In this document: piece by piece, positions 8,419 through 16,094 of the stretch | Layout: each line of letters starts with the position of its first letter | How positions within the stretch are numbered: the first letter of the stretch is position 1 | Source of the DNA: Lachnospiraceae bacterium | Lineage (GTDB): Bacteria > Bacillota_A > Clostridia > Lachnospirales > Lachnospiraceae | Length of the DNA: 37,450 nucleotides | Direction of reading: 5' to 3' | NCBI GenBank assembly: GCA_018365895.1 | Contig: JAGZJD010000021.1 | Location: 1-37,450, forward strand | Made by a program: the position numbers and the translations under genes | Notes under the pieces: generated by a model | What the model saw: the letters and a program-made list of their open reading frames with translations, nothing else | What the model was told of the DNA's origin: nothing | The model's database searches: none

Positions 8419-9268
8419 ACGGGAGCTTGGTTCTTATTTCCAGTCGATGACAGGGTATCTTTTTATCTCGGTATTGACTGCAGTGGCAGGAATCTATTTC
8501 ATGGCATATAACTTAAATGCCGGATATCCGTATTTTTCTTATGCACTGTCCGGAACGATGTTTATTCTGATTATTAGTATTCCGATTTTGACGATGAAGA
8601 GTTTTGCAGAAGAAAGAAAGAGCAAGAGCGATCAGCTGCTTTTGACATCACCGGTGACAGTTTTTGATATCGTTCTTGGAAAATATATGGCAATGGCAAC
8701 AGTGTTTGCAGTGCCGAATCTTATTTTCTGTATGTTCCCTCTGATTATTAAGGCAGAAGGAAATGCATATCTAAAAGTAGATTATTTATCGATTTTTGTT
8801 TATTTTCTGCTTGGATGTGTTTATATTGCAGTTGGAATGTTTGTTTCATCATTAACAGAGAGTCAGATCATTGCAGCAGTTGGTTCGTTTGGAGCGCTTT
8901 TAATCTTATTTTTATGGGACAGTCTTGTCGGATTTCTTCCATCCGGTGCATTTGCATGTATGATCGGAATGATTGCATTTGCCAGTCTGCTAGTGTATTT
9001 CGTGCACCAGATGATGAAAAACTGGATTGTGACCGGCATACTGGAAGGGGTTGTGGTCATTGCTGCCTTTGCAGTTTATTTTGTGAAATCCAGTCTGTAT
9101 GAGGGACTGTTGGAAAAATTTTTTGGAAAGCTATCTCTTTACAGCGTTTTCTCCGATATTGCGTCCAATCATTTGCTGGATGTAAGCGGATTGTTTGTAT
9201 TTCTTTCCATGATTGTCATATTTATTTTCCTGACAATTCAGAGCATTCAGAAGAGACGGTGGAGTTAG
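8402..9268 (+). CDS. ABC-2 type permease (GldF-like)
   Basis: A 288-residue integral membrane protein with six or more hydrophobic helices. It has the KRELGSYFQSMTGYLF N-terminus and the MKSFAEERKSKSDQLLLTSPV cytoplasmic loop typical of GldF/ABC-2 permeases (RRxGTxxxLLTxP-like motif). The frame is open upstream to 8345, but the ATG at 8402 follows GAGGAGGAAGAG and gives the family-typical N-terminus, so it was chosen. It overlaps the ATPase gene by 17 bases. It would form the membrane channel powered by the product of 7420-8418. Confidence 0.9.
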   Translation: MKAIYKRELGSYFQSMTGYLFISVLTAVAGIYFMAYNLNAGYPYFSYALSGTMFILIISIPILTMKSFAEERKSKSDQLLLTSPVTVFDIVLGKYMAMATVFAVPNLIFCMFPLIIKAEGNAYLKVDYLSIFVYFLLGCVYIAVGMFVSSLTESQIIAAVGSFGALLILFLWDSLVGFLPSGAFACMIGMIAFASLLVYFVHQMMKNWIVTGILEGVVVIAAFAVYFVKSSLYEGLLEKFFGKLSLYSVFSDIASNHLLDVSGLFVFLSMIVIFIFLTIQSIQKRRWS

Positions 9269-9280
9269 GAGGAGAAGATT

Positions 9281-10711
9281 GTGAAGAAAATAAAAGAGAT
9301 GTTTACAACAGCCCATAGCAGAAACGGAGCATATAGCGTTGGAATGACAGCGGTTGTCATTGCGATTGTCATAGTACTGAATATGATCGTATCACAGCTT
9401 CCGGACAATCTTCGTTCCATAGATGTCAGTGACAGTAAGATTTATGAGATTACGAAAACAAGCCGGGAAATTTTGAAAAATTTGGAGAAAAAGGTAAAAC
9501 TGACTGTGCTTTCAGAAGAAACGCAGGCGGATAAACGGATTCGGACATTTATCAATAAATATGCAGGTCTTTCCGATGAGGTTGAAGTGGAATGGATCGA
9601 TCCTGTGCTGCATCCTTCTGTACTCAGTGAAAATGATGCCGGTGCAGATACGGTCATTGTTTCTTGTGAGGAAACCGGAAAAGATACAAAGATTGCTTTT
9701 TCAGATATGATTCAATATGATATGTCTTCCTATTATACAACTGGCCAGGTAACAGAAAGTGGTTTTGATGCAGAGGGACAGCTGACAAGTGCAGTCAATT
9801 ATGTGACCAATGATACAACAAAAAAATTATATCGCACTTCAGGACATGGAGAAGATGCGTTTGGAACAAATTTTACAGATCTGACAGATAAATCCAATCT
9901 GACAATTACTGAATTGAATCTTGTGATGACGCAGAAGATCCCAGAAGACTGCGATCTTCTTTTGATGAATGGACCGGTAAAAGATATTTCAGAAGAAGAA
10001 AAGACGGCAATCTCAAACTACCTGCAAGGCGGAGGCAATGTCATGCTGTTTCTTGGAGATAGCGATGAGGAATTGCCGAATCTGGAAAGCTTAATGAAAG
10101 AGTATGGGCTGGAAACGGCAGAAGGATATATTGCAGATCCGTCAAGATGTCTTCAGAATAATTATTATTATGTTTTTCCACTGTTAAATGCATCCGGAGA
10201 TCTGGCAGAAGGGTTGTCTACAGAAATGATTCTTGCAGCCAATACGCATGGAATGACAACAACAGATCCGGCGCGGGATACGATTGAAGTAACTTCGATT
10301 CTTACGACAAGCAATGATGCACATGCGGTTACAGAAACATCACAGGAGCAGGGAGCTTATGTCATTGGAGCAGTTGCAGAGGAGACACTTTCTGATACAG
10401 ATGAGGAAGAGAAGGAGGATGCGGAAAGTAAAGGAAAACAATCCCGATTCACAGTATTTGGAAGTAATTCAATCATTGATTCACAATTGACAGGGATGTT
10501 TTCAACATTGGATAATATGACATTCGTTATGAATGCGGTAACAGCCAACTTCGATGACGTGCAGAATGTGTCAATCGAAGCAAAATCTCTTGGAATTTCC
10601 TATAATACGATGCAGCATGCAGATATCTTTAGCCTTCTTGTTATTTTCGGGATTCCGCTTGTGATTCTTGGCTTTGGAATGTCTGTCTGGATGAGACGAC
10701 GTAAGGCATAG
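9281..10711 (+). CDS. GldG-family ABC auxiliary protein
   Basis: A 476-residue protein with an N-terminal membrane helix (residues ~20-40), a large outer domain and a C-terminal helix (~452-470) followed by RRRK. The order is as in GldG-like proteins: after the first helix comes SDSKIYEITKTSREILKNLEKKVKLTVL, then a domain with GHGEDAFGTNFTDL and GPVKDISEEEKTAISNYLQGGGNVMLFLG, resembling the ABC-type uncharacterised transport domain. It starts at GTG with AGGAGGAG in front, 12 bases after the permease. An acidic linker (EEEKEDAESKGK) lies near residue 375. In gliding bacteria GldG joins GldA and GldF; here its role in export is inferred from context only. Confidence 0.85.
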   Translation: MKKIKEMFTTAHSRNGAYSVGMTAVVIAIVIVLNMIVSQLPDNLRSIDVSDSKIYEITKTSREILKNLEKKVKLTVLSEETQADKRIRTFINKYAGLSDEVEVEWIDPVLHPSVLSENDAGADTVIVSCEETGKDTKIAFSDMIQYDMSSYYTTGQVTESGFDAEGQLTSAVNYVTNDTTKKLYRTSGHGEDAFGTNFTDLTDKSNLTITELNLVMTQKIPEDCDLLLMNGPVKDISEEEKTAISNYLQGGGNVMLFLGDSDEELPNLESLMKEYGLETAEGYIADPSRCLQNNYYYVFPLLNASGDLAEGLSTEMILAANTHGMTTTDPARDTIEVTSILTTSNDAHAVTETSQEQGAYVIGAVAEETLSDTDEEEKEDAESKGKQSRFTVFGSNSIIDSQLTGMFSTLDNMTFVMNAVTANFDDVQNVSIEAKSLGISYNTMQHADIFSLLVIFGIPLVILGFGMSVWMRRRKA

Positions 10712-10771
10712 GCAAGGAAACGGAACAAGATATGTGAAAATATAGTACAATGGAAAGAAGGAGGACGGATT

Positions 10772-11674
10772 GTGAAAAGAAATAAAATAGTATTCCTGCT
10801 TGGTGTCCTTGTCATCTTGATCGGATGTTATGTCGGTCTGCAGTTTTGGAATGAATCAAAGGCGGCAAAAGAAGAGGAGCAAAAGGAAGCAAAAGCAGTA
10901 AAGGTTAAGACGCTGGAAGAGATTACGGAAATTTCTTACATTTATAATGAAAATAAATTTGTTTTTGAAAAAAAGGATGGAACGTGGATCTATGCACCGG
11001 ATGAGAAGTTTCCATTAGAGCAGACATATGTGGAAACGATGGAAAATACATTTAGTACAATTCAGGCAGAGCGGGAATTAGAGGAAGCAGACGCTCTGGA
11101 GGATTATGGTCTGGAGCAGCCGGCATATACGATTCATCTGAAAAATGAAGCGGGTGAAGAGACAAATATTTATATTGGAAACAGCGTTAATGATGGATAT
11201 TATATGACAGTAGGAGATAAGAGCAAAATCTACACTGTTTCTTCTTCTGTACTCAGTCCGATTCAGTATGATCTCATGTCACTGCTCAGTAATGATGCCT
11301 TTCCGTATATTAATTCGGGACAGCTGGAAAAGGTTGTTATGACAAAGAAGGACAAGACAGAAACATTTTTAAAAGAAGAGGAAGATGCTATGAGCACCTT
11401 AGAAAGTGCAATCGGAGGAATCACGCTAAGTGATTGTGCAGATTACTATATGGAAGCAACAGAAGCAGCTGTTTACGGGATGGATGAGAAAAATGTTACG
11501 AAAGTAGAAGTCACGTATACTGACAGCAATGAGAAAGAACAGGAATTTACATTTTATATTGGAGCAACAGATTCCGAGGGAGAAAATCGATATGTAAAAC
11601 TGGGAGAATCTCACATTATTTATAAAGTAGACAGAACGAAGTTCCAAGAGATGGATACGTTGTTTGAAAAATAA
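10772..11674 (+). CDS. DUF4340 domain protein, last gene of exporter operon
   Basis: A 300-residue protein with an N-terminal anchor helix (residues ~6-25) and a charged linker (KAAKEEEQKEAKAVKVKTLEEI). A repeated-beta outer domain follows, with DGTWIYAPDEKFPLEQTYVETM, LEDYGLEQPAYTIHL and IYIGNSVNDGYYMTVGD, the pattern of DUF4340. The GTG start at 10772 follows GAAGGAGG. DUF4340 proteins are commonly encoded after GldG-like genes, and their biochemical role is not known. The 60-base gap upstream contains no terminator, so it is probably co-transcribed with the ABC genes. Confidence 0.85.
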   Translation: MKRNKIVFLLGVLVILIGCYVGLQFWNESKAAKEEEQKEAKAVKVKTLEEITEISYIYNENKFVFEKKDGTWIYAPDEKFPLEQTYVETMENTFSTIQAERELEEADALEDYGLEQPAYTIHLKNEAGEETNIYIGNSVNDGYYMTVGDKSKIYTVSSSVLSPIQYDLMSLLSNDAFPYINSGQLEKVVMTKKDKTETFLKEEEDAMSTLESAIGGITLSDCADYYMEATEAAVYGMDEKNVTKVEVTYTDSNEKEQEFTFYIGATDSEGENRYVKLGESHIIYKVDRTKFQEMDTLFEK

Positions 11675-11693
11675 ATATCATAGTAACGTAAAT

Positions 11694-11737
11694 GAAAATC
11701 GCAGAAGAAATAATAAAACTTCTTTTGCGATTTTTTT
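11694..11737 (+). terminator. Intrinsic terminator after the exporter operon
   Basis: AAAATCGCAgAAG pairs with CTTctTTTGCGATTTT, followed by T's (seven at 11731-11737). Ends the 7420-11674 operon. Confidence 0.85.
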
Positions 11738-11740
11738 ATG

Positions 11741-11769
11741 TTGCTTTTTGTAGTGTGATTCGCTATAAT
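11741..11769 (+). promoter_or_regulatory. Promoter of the NCS2 purine permease
   Basis: TTGCTT (11741-11746), a 17-base spacer, and TATAAT (11764-11769). Transcription would start near 11776, leaving a leader of about 70 bases. Confidence 0.8.
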
Positions 11770-11775
11770 AGCAAC

Positions 11776-11834
11776 TGGTGTTTAAAAATAGGACACCTAT
11801 TTAGCTCAATAGGGAATTTGAGTGGAGGCAGGAG
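11776..11834 (+). promoter_or_regulatory. Structured leader of the permease gene with competing hairpins
   Basis: AATAGG (11787-11792) can pair with CCTATT (11796-11801). The same CCTATT can instead pair with a second AATAGG (11808-11813), and GGTGT (11777-11781) can pair with ACACC (11793-11797). CTCAA (11805-11809) can also pair with TTGAG (11818-11822) just before the GGAGGCAGGAGG ribosome binding site. These pairings exclude each other in part. It does not match the purine riboswitch consensus. Regulatory function is inferred only. Confidence 0.35.
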
Positions 11835-11844
11835 GTACTAACAA

Positions 11845-13215
11845 ATGTTAGAAAAACTATTTCATTTGAAAGAACACGGAACAGATGTTCGAACAGAGGT
11901 AATTGCCGGTATAACGACATTTATGACAATGGCGTATATTCTGGCAGTAAATCCTAATATTCTTGCAGAAGCAGGAATGGATCGAGGTGCTGTATTTACA
12001 GCAACCGCATTGGCAGCGTTTATTGCGACATGTCTGATGGCAATGTGGTCCAACTATCCGTTTGTATTGGCACCGGGAATGGGCTTAAATGCATATTTTG
12101 CTTATACGGTTGTCATTGGAATGGGTTATACATGGAAGATGGCGCTGGCGGCAGTATTCGTTGAGGGGATTGTGTTTATTCTGCTATCATTGATCAATGT
12201 GCGTGAAGCAATTTTTAATGCGATTCCAATGAATTTGAAACATGCAGTTTCGGTAGGAATTGGTTTGTTTATCGCGTTTATCGGATTGCAGAATGCAAAG
12301 ATTGTTGTAGACAGTTCAACACTTGTAGGAATCTTCTCTTTTAAAGATTCGCTGGAAAAAGAAACTTTTTCTTCAGAAGGAATCACGGTCTTGTTAGCGC
12401 TGATTGGGATTCTAATTACGGCAGTGCTGCTTGTGAAAAATGTAAAAGGGAATATTTTATGGGGGATTCTGATTACATGGGGACTGGGAATTCTTTGTCA
12501 GCTGACAGGAATTTATCAGATTACACCGGATGCGGGATTTTATAGTTTGCTGCCGGATTTTTCGCAGGGAATTTCAATTCCAAGTCTGGCTCCTACTTTT
12601 TTGAAAATGGATTTTTCAAAAGTATTTACGCTTGACTTTATTGTTATTATGTTTGCATTTTTATTTGTCGATATGTTTGATACACTGGGAACATTGATTG
12701 GTGTTGCATCGAAAGCAGATCTGCTTGATAAAGACGGAAAACTCCCAAAAATTAAAGGAGCACTAATGTCAGATGCAGTCGGAACTTCTATTGGTGCAGC
12801 TCTTGGAACTTCTACAACAACGACATTTGTTGAAAGCGCTGCCGGTGTAGCAGAAGGAGGAAGAACGGGACTGACAAGTATTGTAGCGGCAGTGCTGTTT
12901 GGAATTTCATTATTCCTGTCACCGATTTTTCTTGCAATCCCGGCATTTGCAACGGCTCCGGCACTTGTTGTAGTAGGATTTCTGATGATGACTTCTATTA
13001 CAAAGATTGATTTTGAAGACTATACAGAAGCAATTCCTTGTTTCATTTGTATGATTGCAATGCCATTTATGTACAGTATTTCAGAAGGAATTTCTCTTGG
13101 AATTATTTCTTATGTACTTGTAAATGTAATTGGAGGAAGAGCAAAAGAAAAGAAAATCAGTATGGTAATGTATGTACTTGCAATTTTGTTCTTGTTAAAA
13201 TATGTATTAATCTAA
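11845..13215 (+). CDS. NCS2-family purine permease (AzgA/PbuG-like)
   Basis: A 456-residue transporter with about 12-14 membrane segments, the normal length. It carries the family signatures EVIAGITTFMTMAYILAVNP at the N-terminus, LAPGMGLNAYFAYTVV, MFDTLGTLIGVASKA and the DAVGTSIGAALGTSTTTTFVESAAGVAEGGRTGL block. These place it in the COG2252 (adenine/guanine/hypoxanthine:H+ symport) branch rather than the xanthine/uric-acid branch. It is a monocistronic unit with its own promoter (11741) and terminator (13216-13264). The next unit is guanine deaminase, which makes guanine or hypoxanthine a reasonable substrate, but that is inference. Confidence 0.92.
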   Translation: MLEKLFHLKEHGTDVRTEVIAGITTFMTMAYILAVNPNILAEAGMDRGAVFTATALAAFIATCLMAMWSNYPFVLAPGMGLNAYFAYTVVIGMGYTWKMALAAVFVEGIVFILLSLINVREAIFNAIPMNLKHAVSVGIGLFIAFIGLQNAKIVVDSSTLVGIFSFKDSLEKETFSSEGITVLLALIGILITAVLLVKNVKGNILWGILITWGLGILCQLTGIYQITPDAGFYSLLPDFSQGISIPSLAPTFLKMDFSKVFTLDFIVIMFAFLFVDMFDTLGTLIGVASKADLLDKDGKLPKIKGALMSDAVGTSIGAALGTSTTTTFVESAAGVAEGGRTGLTSIVAAVLFGISLFLSPIFLAIPAFATAPALVVVGFLMMTSITKIDFEDYTEAIPCFICMIAMPFMYSISEGISLGIISYVLVNVIGGRAKEKKISMVMYVLAILFLLKYVLI

Positions 13216-13264
13216 AAAAAGGGTTTTCTGCAGAAAAAAATTGCAGAAAACCTTTCTTTTTTTG
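13216..13264 (+). terminator. Intrinsic terminator of the permease gene
   Basis: GGTTTTCTGCA (13222-13232) pairs perfectly with TGCAGAAAACC (13242-13252) around a 9-base A-rich loop, flanked by AAA/TTT and a T run. Confidence 0.95.
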
Positions 13265-13293
13265 TTGCATTTTATAGAGAAATCCAGTATACT
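13265..13293 (+). promoter_or_regulatory. Promoter of the riboswitch-guanine deaminase unit
   Basis: TTGCAT (13265-13270), a 17-base spacer and TATACT (13288-13293). Transcription would start near 13300, some 25 bases before the riboswitch aptamer. Confidence 0.8.
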
Positions 13294-13323
13294 ATGTAAG
13301 GTTAAAAAAGTGAATACAGGAAT

Positions 13324-13387
13324 GTTTATATAAGCCCATAATTGGTTGGGCGTCTCTACTAACTACCGTAAATAGTTACCTATAAAT
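13324..13387 (+). promoter_or_regulatory. Purine (guanine-class) riboswitch aptamer
   Basis: The P1 helix pairs TTTATA (13325-13330) with TATAAA (13381-13386). P2 is GCCCA (13334-13338) with TGGGC (13347-13351), capped by TAATTGG, which matches the L2 consensus. J2/3 is GTCTCTAC (13352-13359), close to the invariant GUUUCUAC. P3 is TAACTA/TAGTTA around the invariant L3 sequence CCGTAAA (13366-13372). Aligned on the B. subtilis xpt aptamer, the specificity base 74 is C13380, which predicts guanine/hypoxanthine rather than adenine. Odd points are P2 at only five pairs and C instead of A at position 73. It sits directly upstream of guanine deaminase, as expected for a guanine sensor. Confidence 0.85.
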
Positions 13388-13430
13388 CATCTGTCGGATT
13401 GAAGGGGAAACTATCTGTACGGTATTTTTT
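13365..13430 (+). terminator. Riboswitch-controlled intrinsic terminator
   Basis: ACCGTA (13365-13370) pairs with TACGGT (13418-13423), and ATAGTT (13372-13377) pairs with AACTAT (13409-13414), with a small internal loop; TTTTTT follows (13425-13430). The 5' arm is the aptamer's own L3 and P3' strand, so the terminator and the folded aptamer exclude each other. Ligand binding should prevent termination (ON switch). Confidence 0.75.
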
Positions 13431-13476
13431 GTGCAAAAAAACAAAAACAGGTGGATTTCCGGAAAGGAGTTTGTGG

Positions 13477-14757
13477 ATGGAACAGAGAAATTTTGTATTA
13501 AAAGGGGATATTTGTTACAGCAAAACGAAGCAGGAATTGATTGCGAAAGAAAATCATTTCCTTGTATGTGAGGATGGACGGATTACCGGAGTATTTCCGG
13601 AACTTCCCAAAGCATATGAGAATTTACCGCTCCATGACTGCAGCGGTCAGCTTATTATTCCGGGGCTGGTAGATCTTCATGTGCATGCGCCGCAGTATAC
13701 ATTCCGCGGAATGGGAATGGATATGGAACTTCTGGACTGGCTGGACACAAGGACGTTCCCGGAAGAGACAAGATATGAAGATATTTCTTATGCAGAGAAA
13801 GCGTATCGGATGTTTGTAGGAGATCTTCAAAGAAGCGCAACAACAAGAGCGTGTATTTTTGCTACGCGTCATGAGGAAGCAACCGTACGTTTGATGGAAC
13901 TTCTGGAAGAAGCAGGAGTTTGTGCTTACGTTGGAAAAGTATGTATGGATCGCAATAGTCCGGATCCGCTCCGGGAATTGGATGCAGATACATCGGCAAA
14001 TGCGACGAAGCGCTGGATTTCGGCATGTCAGGAAAAAGGATTTTCCCGTGTGAAACCAATTCTGACACCGCGTTTTATTCCGACTTGCACAGACGAATTG
14101 ATGGAACAGCTCAGTGAGATTCAAAAACAGTATCAACTTCCGATGCAGTCCCATTTGTCTGAGAATATCGGAGAGATTGCATGGGTAAAAGAACTTTGTC
14201 CGTGGTCAGAAAGCTACGGAGAAGCTTATGAGCATTTTGGGCTGTTTGGGAAAGAGGTGCCGACAATTATGGCGCATTGTGTACATTCTACGAAGAAAGA
14301 GCGGGAAAAGATGCTGAACAACGGTGTATTTATTGCACACTGCCCACAGTCCAATACAAACCTTTCATCAGGAATTGCTCCGGTCAGAGTTTACCTTGAA
14401 GAAGATCATCGGATTGGACTTGGAAGCGATATTGCGGGAGGCGCATCTCTTTCTATCTTCCGTGCGATGACAGATGCCATTCAGATGTCAAAAATGCGTT
14501 GGCGTCTTGTAAATGAAGAAGAGAAACCGGTAACAGTAGAAGAAGCTTTCTTTATGGGAACAAAGGGCGGCGGTGCGTTCTTTGGAAATGTAGGAAGCTT
14601 TGAACCGGGGTATGAGGCTGATATTCTTGTATTAGATGAGAGCAGAATTCCGTCTGTTGAGAAACTGACAGTGCGGGATCGTCTGGAACGTTTTCTTTAC
14701 CTGTGCACAGATGCTGATGTGAAAGAAAAATATGTAGCGGGTGAAAAGTTATTTTAA
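13477..14757 (+). CDS. guaD: Guanine deaminase
   Basis: A 426-residue zinc amidohydrolase converting guanine to xanthine and ammonia in the cytoplasm. It shows IPGLVDLHVHAPQYTFRGMG with metal ligands His68 and His70, the MQSHLSEN and MAHCVHST histidine blocks, and GLGSDIAGG with the catalytic aspartate, all typical of GuaD. The open frame reaches back to 13399 inside the riboswitch, but the ATG at 13477 is preceded by GGAAAGGAG (13461-13469) and gives the right N-terminus. The gene forms its own transcript with a guanine riboswitch upstream and a terminator downstream, so guanine probably induces its own breakdown. Confidence 0.95.
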   Translation: MEQRNFVLKGDICYSKTKQELIAKENHFLVCEDGRITGVFPELPKAYENLPLHDCSGQLIIPGLVDLHVHAPQYTFRGMGMDMELLDWLDTRTFPEETRYEDISYAEKAYRMFVGDLQRSATTRACIFATRHEEATVRLMELLEEAGVCAYVGKVCMDRNSPDPLRELDADTSANATKRWISACQEKGFSRVKPILTPRFIPTCTDELMEQLSEIQKQYQLPMQSHLSENIGEIAWVKELCPWSESYGEAYEHFGLFGKEVPTIMAHCVHSTKKEREKMLNNGVFIAHCPQSNTNLSSGIAPVRVYLEEDHRIGLGSDIAGGASLSIFRAMTDAIQMSKMRWRLVNEEEKPVTVEEAFFMGTKGGGAFFGNVGSFEPGYEADILVLDESRIPSVEKLTVRDRLERFLYLCTDADVKEKYVAGEKLF

Positions 14758-14808
14758 GAGATCAGATGAGAACGTTTATTCTGATGGCTGCTTAGTGGAA
14801 TTTTATTA

Positions 14809-14852
14809 AAAAAAATCTTCGGATTCCGTAAAGGAAGTCGGAGATTTTTTTA
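14809..14852 (+). terminator. Intrinsic terminator after guaD
   Basis: AAATCTTCGGATTCC pairs with GGAAGTCGGAGATTT (a few G-T or mismatched positions) around GTAAA, followed by T's. It insulates the corrinoid operon from guaD. Confidence 0.85.
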
Positions 14853-14884
14853 TAAAAACATCCGGGAAAACAGTTCAGCCAGAA

Positions 14885-14913
14885 TTGACAGATGCTTTCA
14901 GAATGGTTAAGAT
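14885..14913 (+). promoter_or_regulatory. Promoter of the corrinoid biosynthesis operon
   Basis: Consensus TTGACA (14885-14890), a 17-base spacer and TAAGAT (14908-14913). The start of transcription near 14920 leaves only about 25 bases before cbiD, too short for a cobalamin riboswitch. Confidence 0.8.
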
Positions 14914-14945
14914 ATCATAGTATAGAGAAAGACGAGGAAATGCGG

Positions 14946-16067
14946 ATGGCAGAGCAAAGAAAAGGATTATCAGGGTATACGACCGGAACATGTGCACAGG
15001 CGGCGGCGAAGGCGGCAGCTGTCTGTCTTTTGACAGGCAGGAGAGAAGAGAAGATTACCGTAAAGCTTCCGGGGGGACAATGCATAACACTTCAGCCGGA
15101 ATTGTGGGAAACAGAACCGAATCTGGTGCGCTGTGCTGTTAAAAAATACAGTGGAGACGATCCGGATGTGACGAACGGCGTGTATGTTTATGCAAGTGTG
15201 AGCCGAACAGAAACAGAAGGGATTCTTCTGGATGGCGGTGTTGGCGTCGGGCGCGTAACAAAGCCAGGGCTTGATCAGCCGGTAGGAGCTGCAGCGATCA
15301 ACCGCATTCCGCGGAAGATGATCTGCCAGACGGCAGAGGAAGTGCTGGAAGAAAGTGGGATGCCGGGAGGTCTTCAAATCATCATTTCCATTCCGGATGG
15401 TGTGAAACTGGCGGAAAAGACATTTAATCCCAGGCTTGGAATTGAGGGGGGAATTTCAGTTCTTGGAACAACAGGAATTGTGGAACCGATGAGCGAGAAA
15501 GCGCTGATTGATACGATACAGGTAGAGATTAATGTGAAACGGGCAGAAGGAAGAGAGTGGCTGATTGCGGCTCCGGGAAATTATGGACTTGATTTTCTAA
15601 AACAAACTTATGGGATTCCCGCAGAAGTTGCCGTAAAATGCAGCAACTATGTCGGAGAAACCATTGATAAGGCAGCTGACTCCGGAGCGAAAGGACTTGT
15701 ATTTGCAGCTCACATCGGGAAATTTATTAAGGTGGCAGCGGGGATTATGAATACACATTCCAGATATGGAGACGCCAGAATGGAAGTGGCAGCAAGTGCA
15801 ATGCTCAGAGCAGGTCTGCCGGCACAAATGGCGCTGGCAGCATTAGACTGCGGAACAACAGATGAAATGTTGTCATTAATGAGAGAAAAGGAAAGAAATA
15901 AGTTTCTGGAAGCACTGCTGGATCGGATTCAATTTTATTTGCAGAATCGAGCAGGTGAGATGAAATGCGGTGCAGTTATATTTTCCAATCAGTCAGGTAT
16001 GTTGGGAATGACGAAGAATGCAGATGCATTACTTCAGAAAGTTTCTAAAGAACTTGTAGAACAGTAA
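14946..16067 (+). CDS. cbiD: Cobalt-precorrin-5B C1-methyltransferase
   Basis: CbiD methylates C1 of the corrin ring in the anaerobic (early cobalt) pathway. The product is 373 residues, the usual size. It has LSGYTTGTCAQAAAKAA at the N-terminus, then DDPDVTNGVYVYA, GVGVGRVTKPGL and a C-terminal half with AAPGNYGLDFLKQ and HIGKFIKVAAGIMNTHS, all hallmarks of CbiD. The frame is open to 14892, but the ATG at 14946 has GAGGA at 14934-14938 with good spacing; ATG 14940 is the alternative. First gene of the operon, 27 bases before cbiL. Confidence 0.95.
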   Translation: MAEQRKGLSGYTTGTCAQAAAKAAAVCLLTGRREEKITVKLPGGQCITLQPELWETEPNLVRCAVKKYSGDDPDVTNGVYVYASVSRTETEGILLDGGVGVGRVTKPGLDQPVGAAAINRIPRKMICQTAEEVLEESGMPGGLQIIISIPDGVKLAEKTFNPRLGIEGGISVLGTTGIVEPMSEKALIDTIQVEINVKRAEGREWLIAAPGNYGLDFLKQTYGIPAEVAVKCSNYVGETIDKAADSGAKGLVFAAHIGKFIKVAAGIMNTHSRYGDARMEVAASAMLRAGLPAQMALAALDCGTTDEMLSLMREKERNKFLEALLDRIQFYLQNRAGEMKCGAVIFSNQSGMLGMTKNADALLQKVSKELVEQ

Positions 16068-16094
16068 AAGCAATAGAAAGAATAGAGGATGAGA

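Noticed and set aside
11776..11834. Purine riboswitch upstream of the NCS2 permease
   Set aside because: Neither the GUUUCUAC joining segment nor the CCGUAAA loop is present, and the leader is too short.
14758..14945. Cobalamin riboswitch upstream of cbiD
   Set aside because: Searched on both strands for the GCCACTG, GGGAAGG and AGACCTGCC elements; none present, and a terminator plus promoter fill the space.
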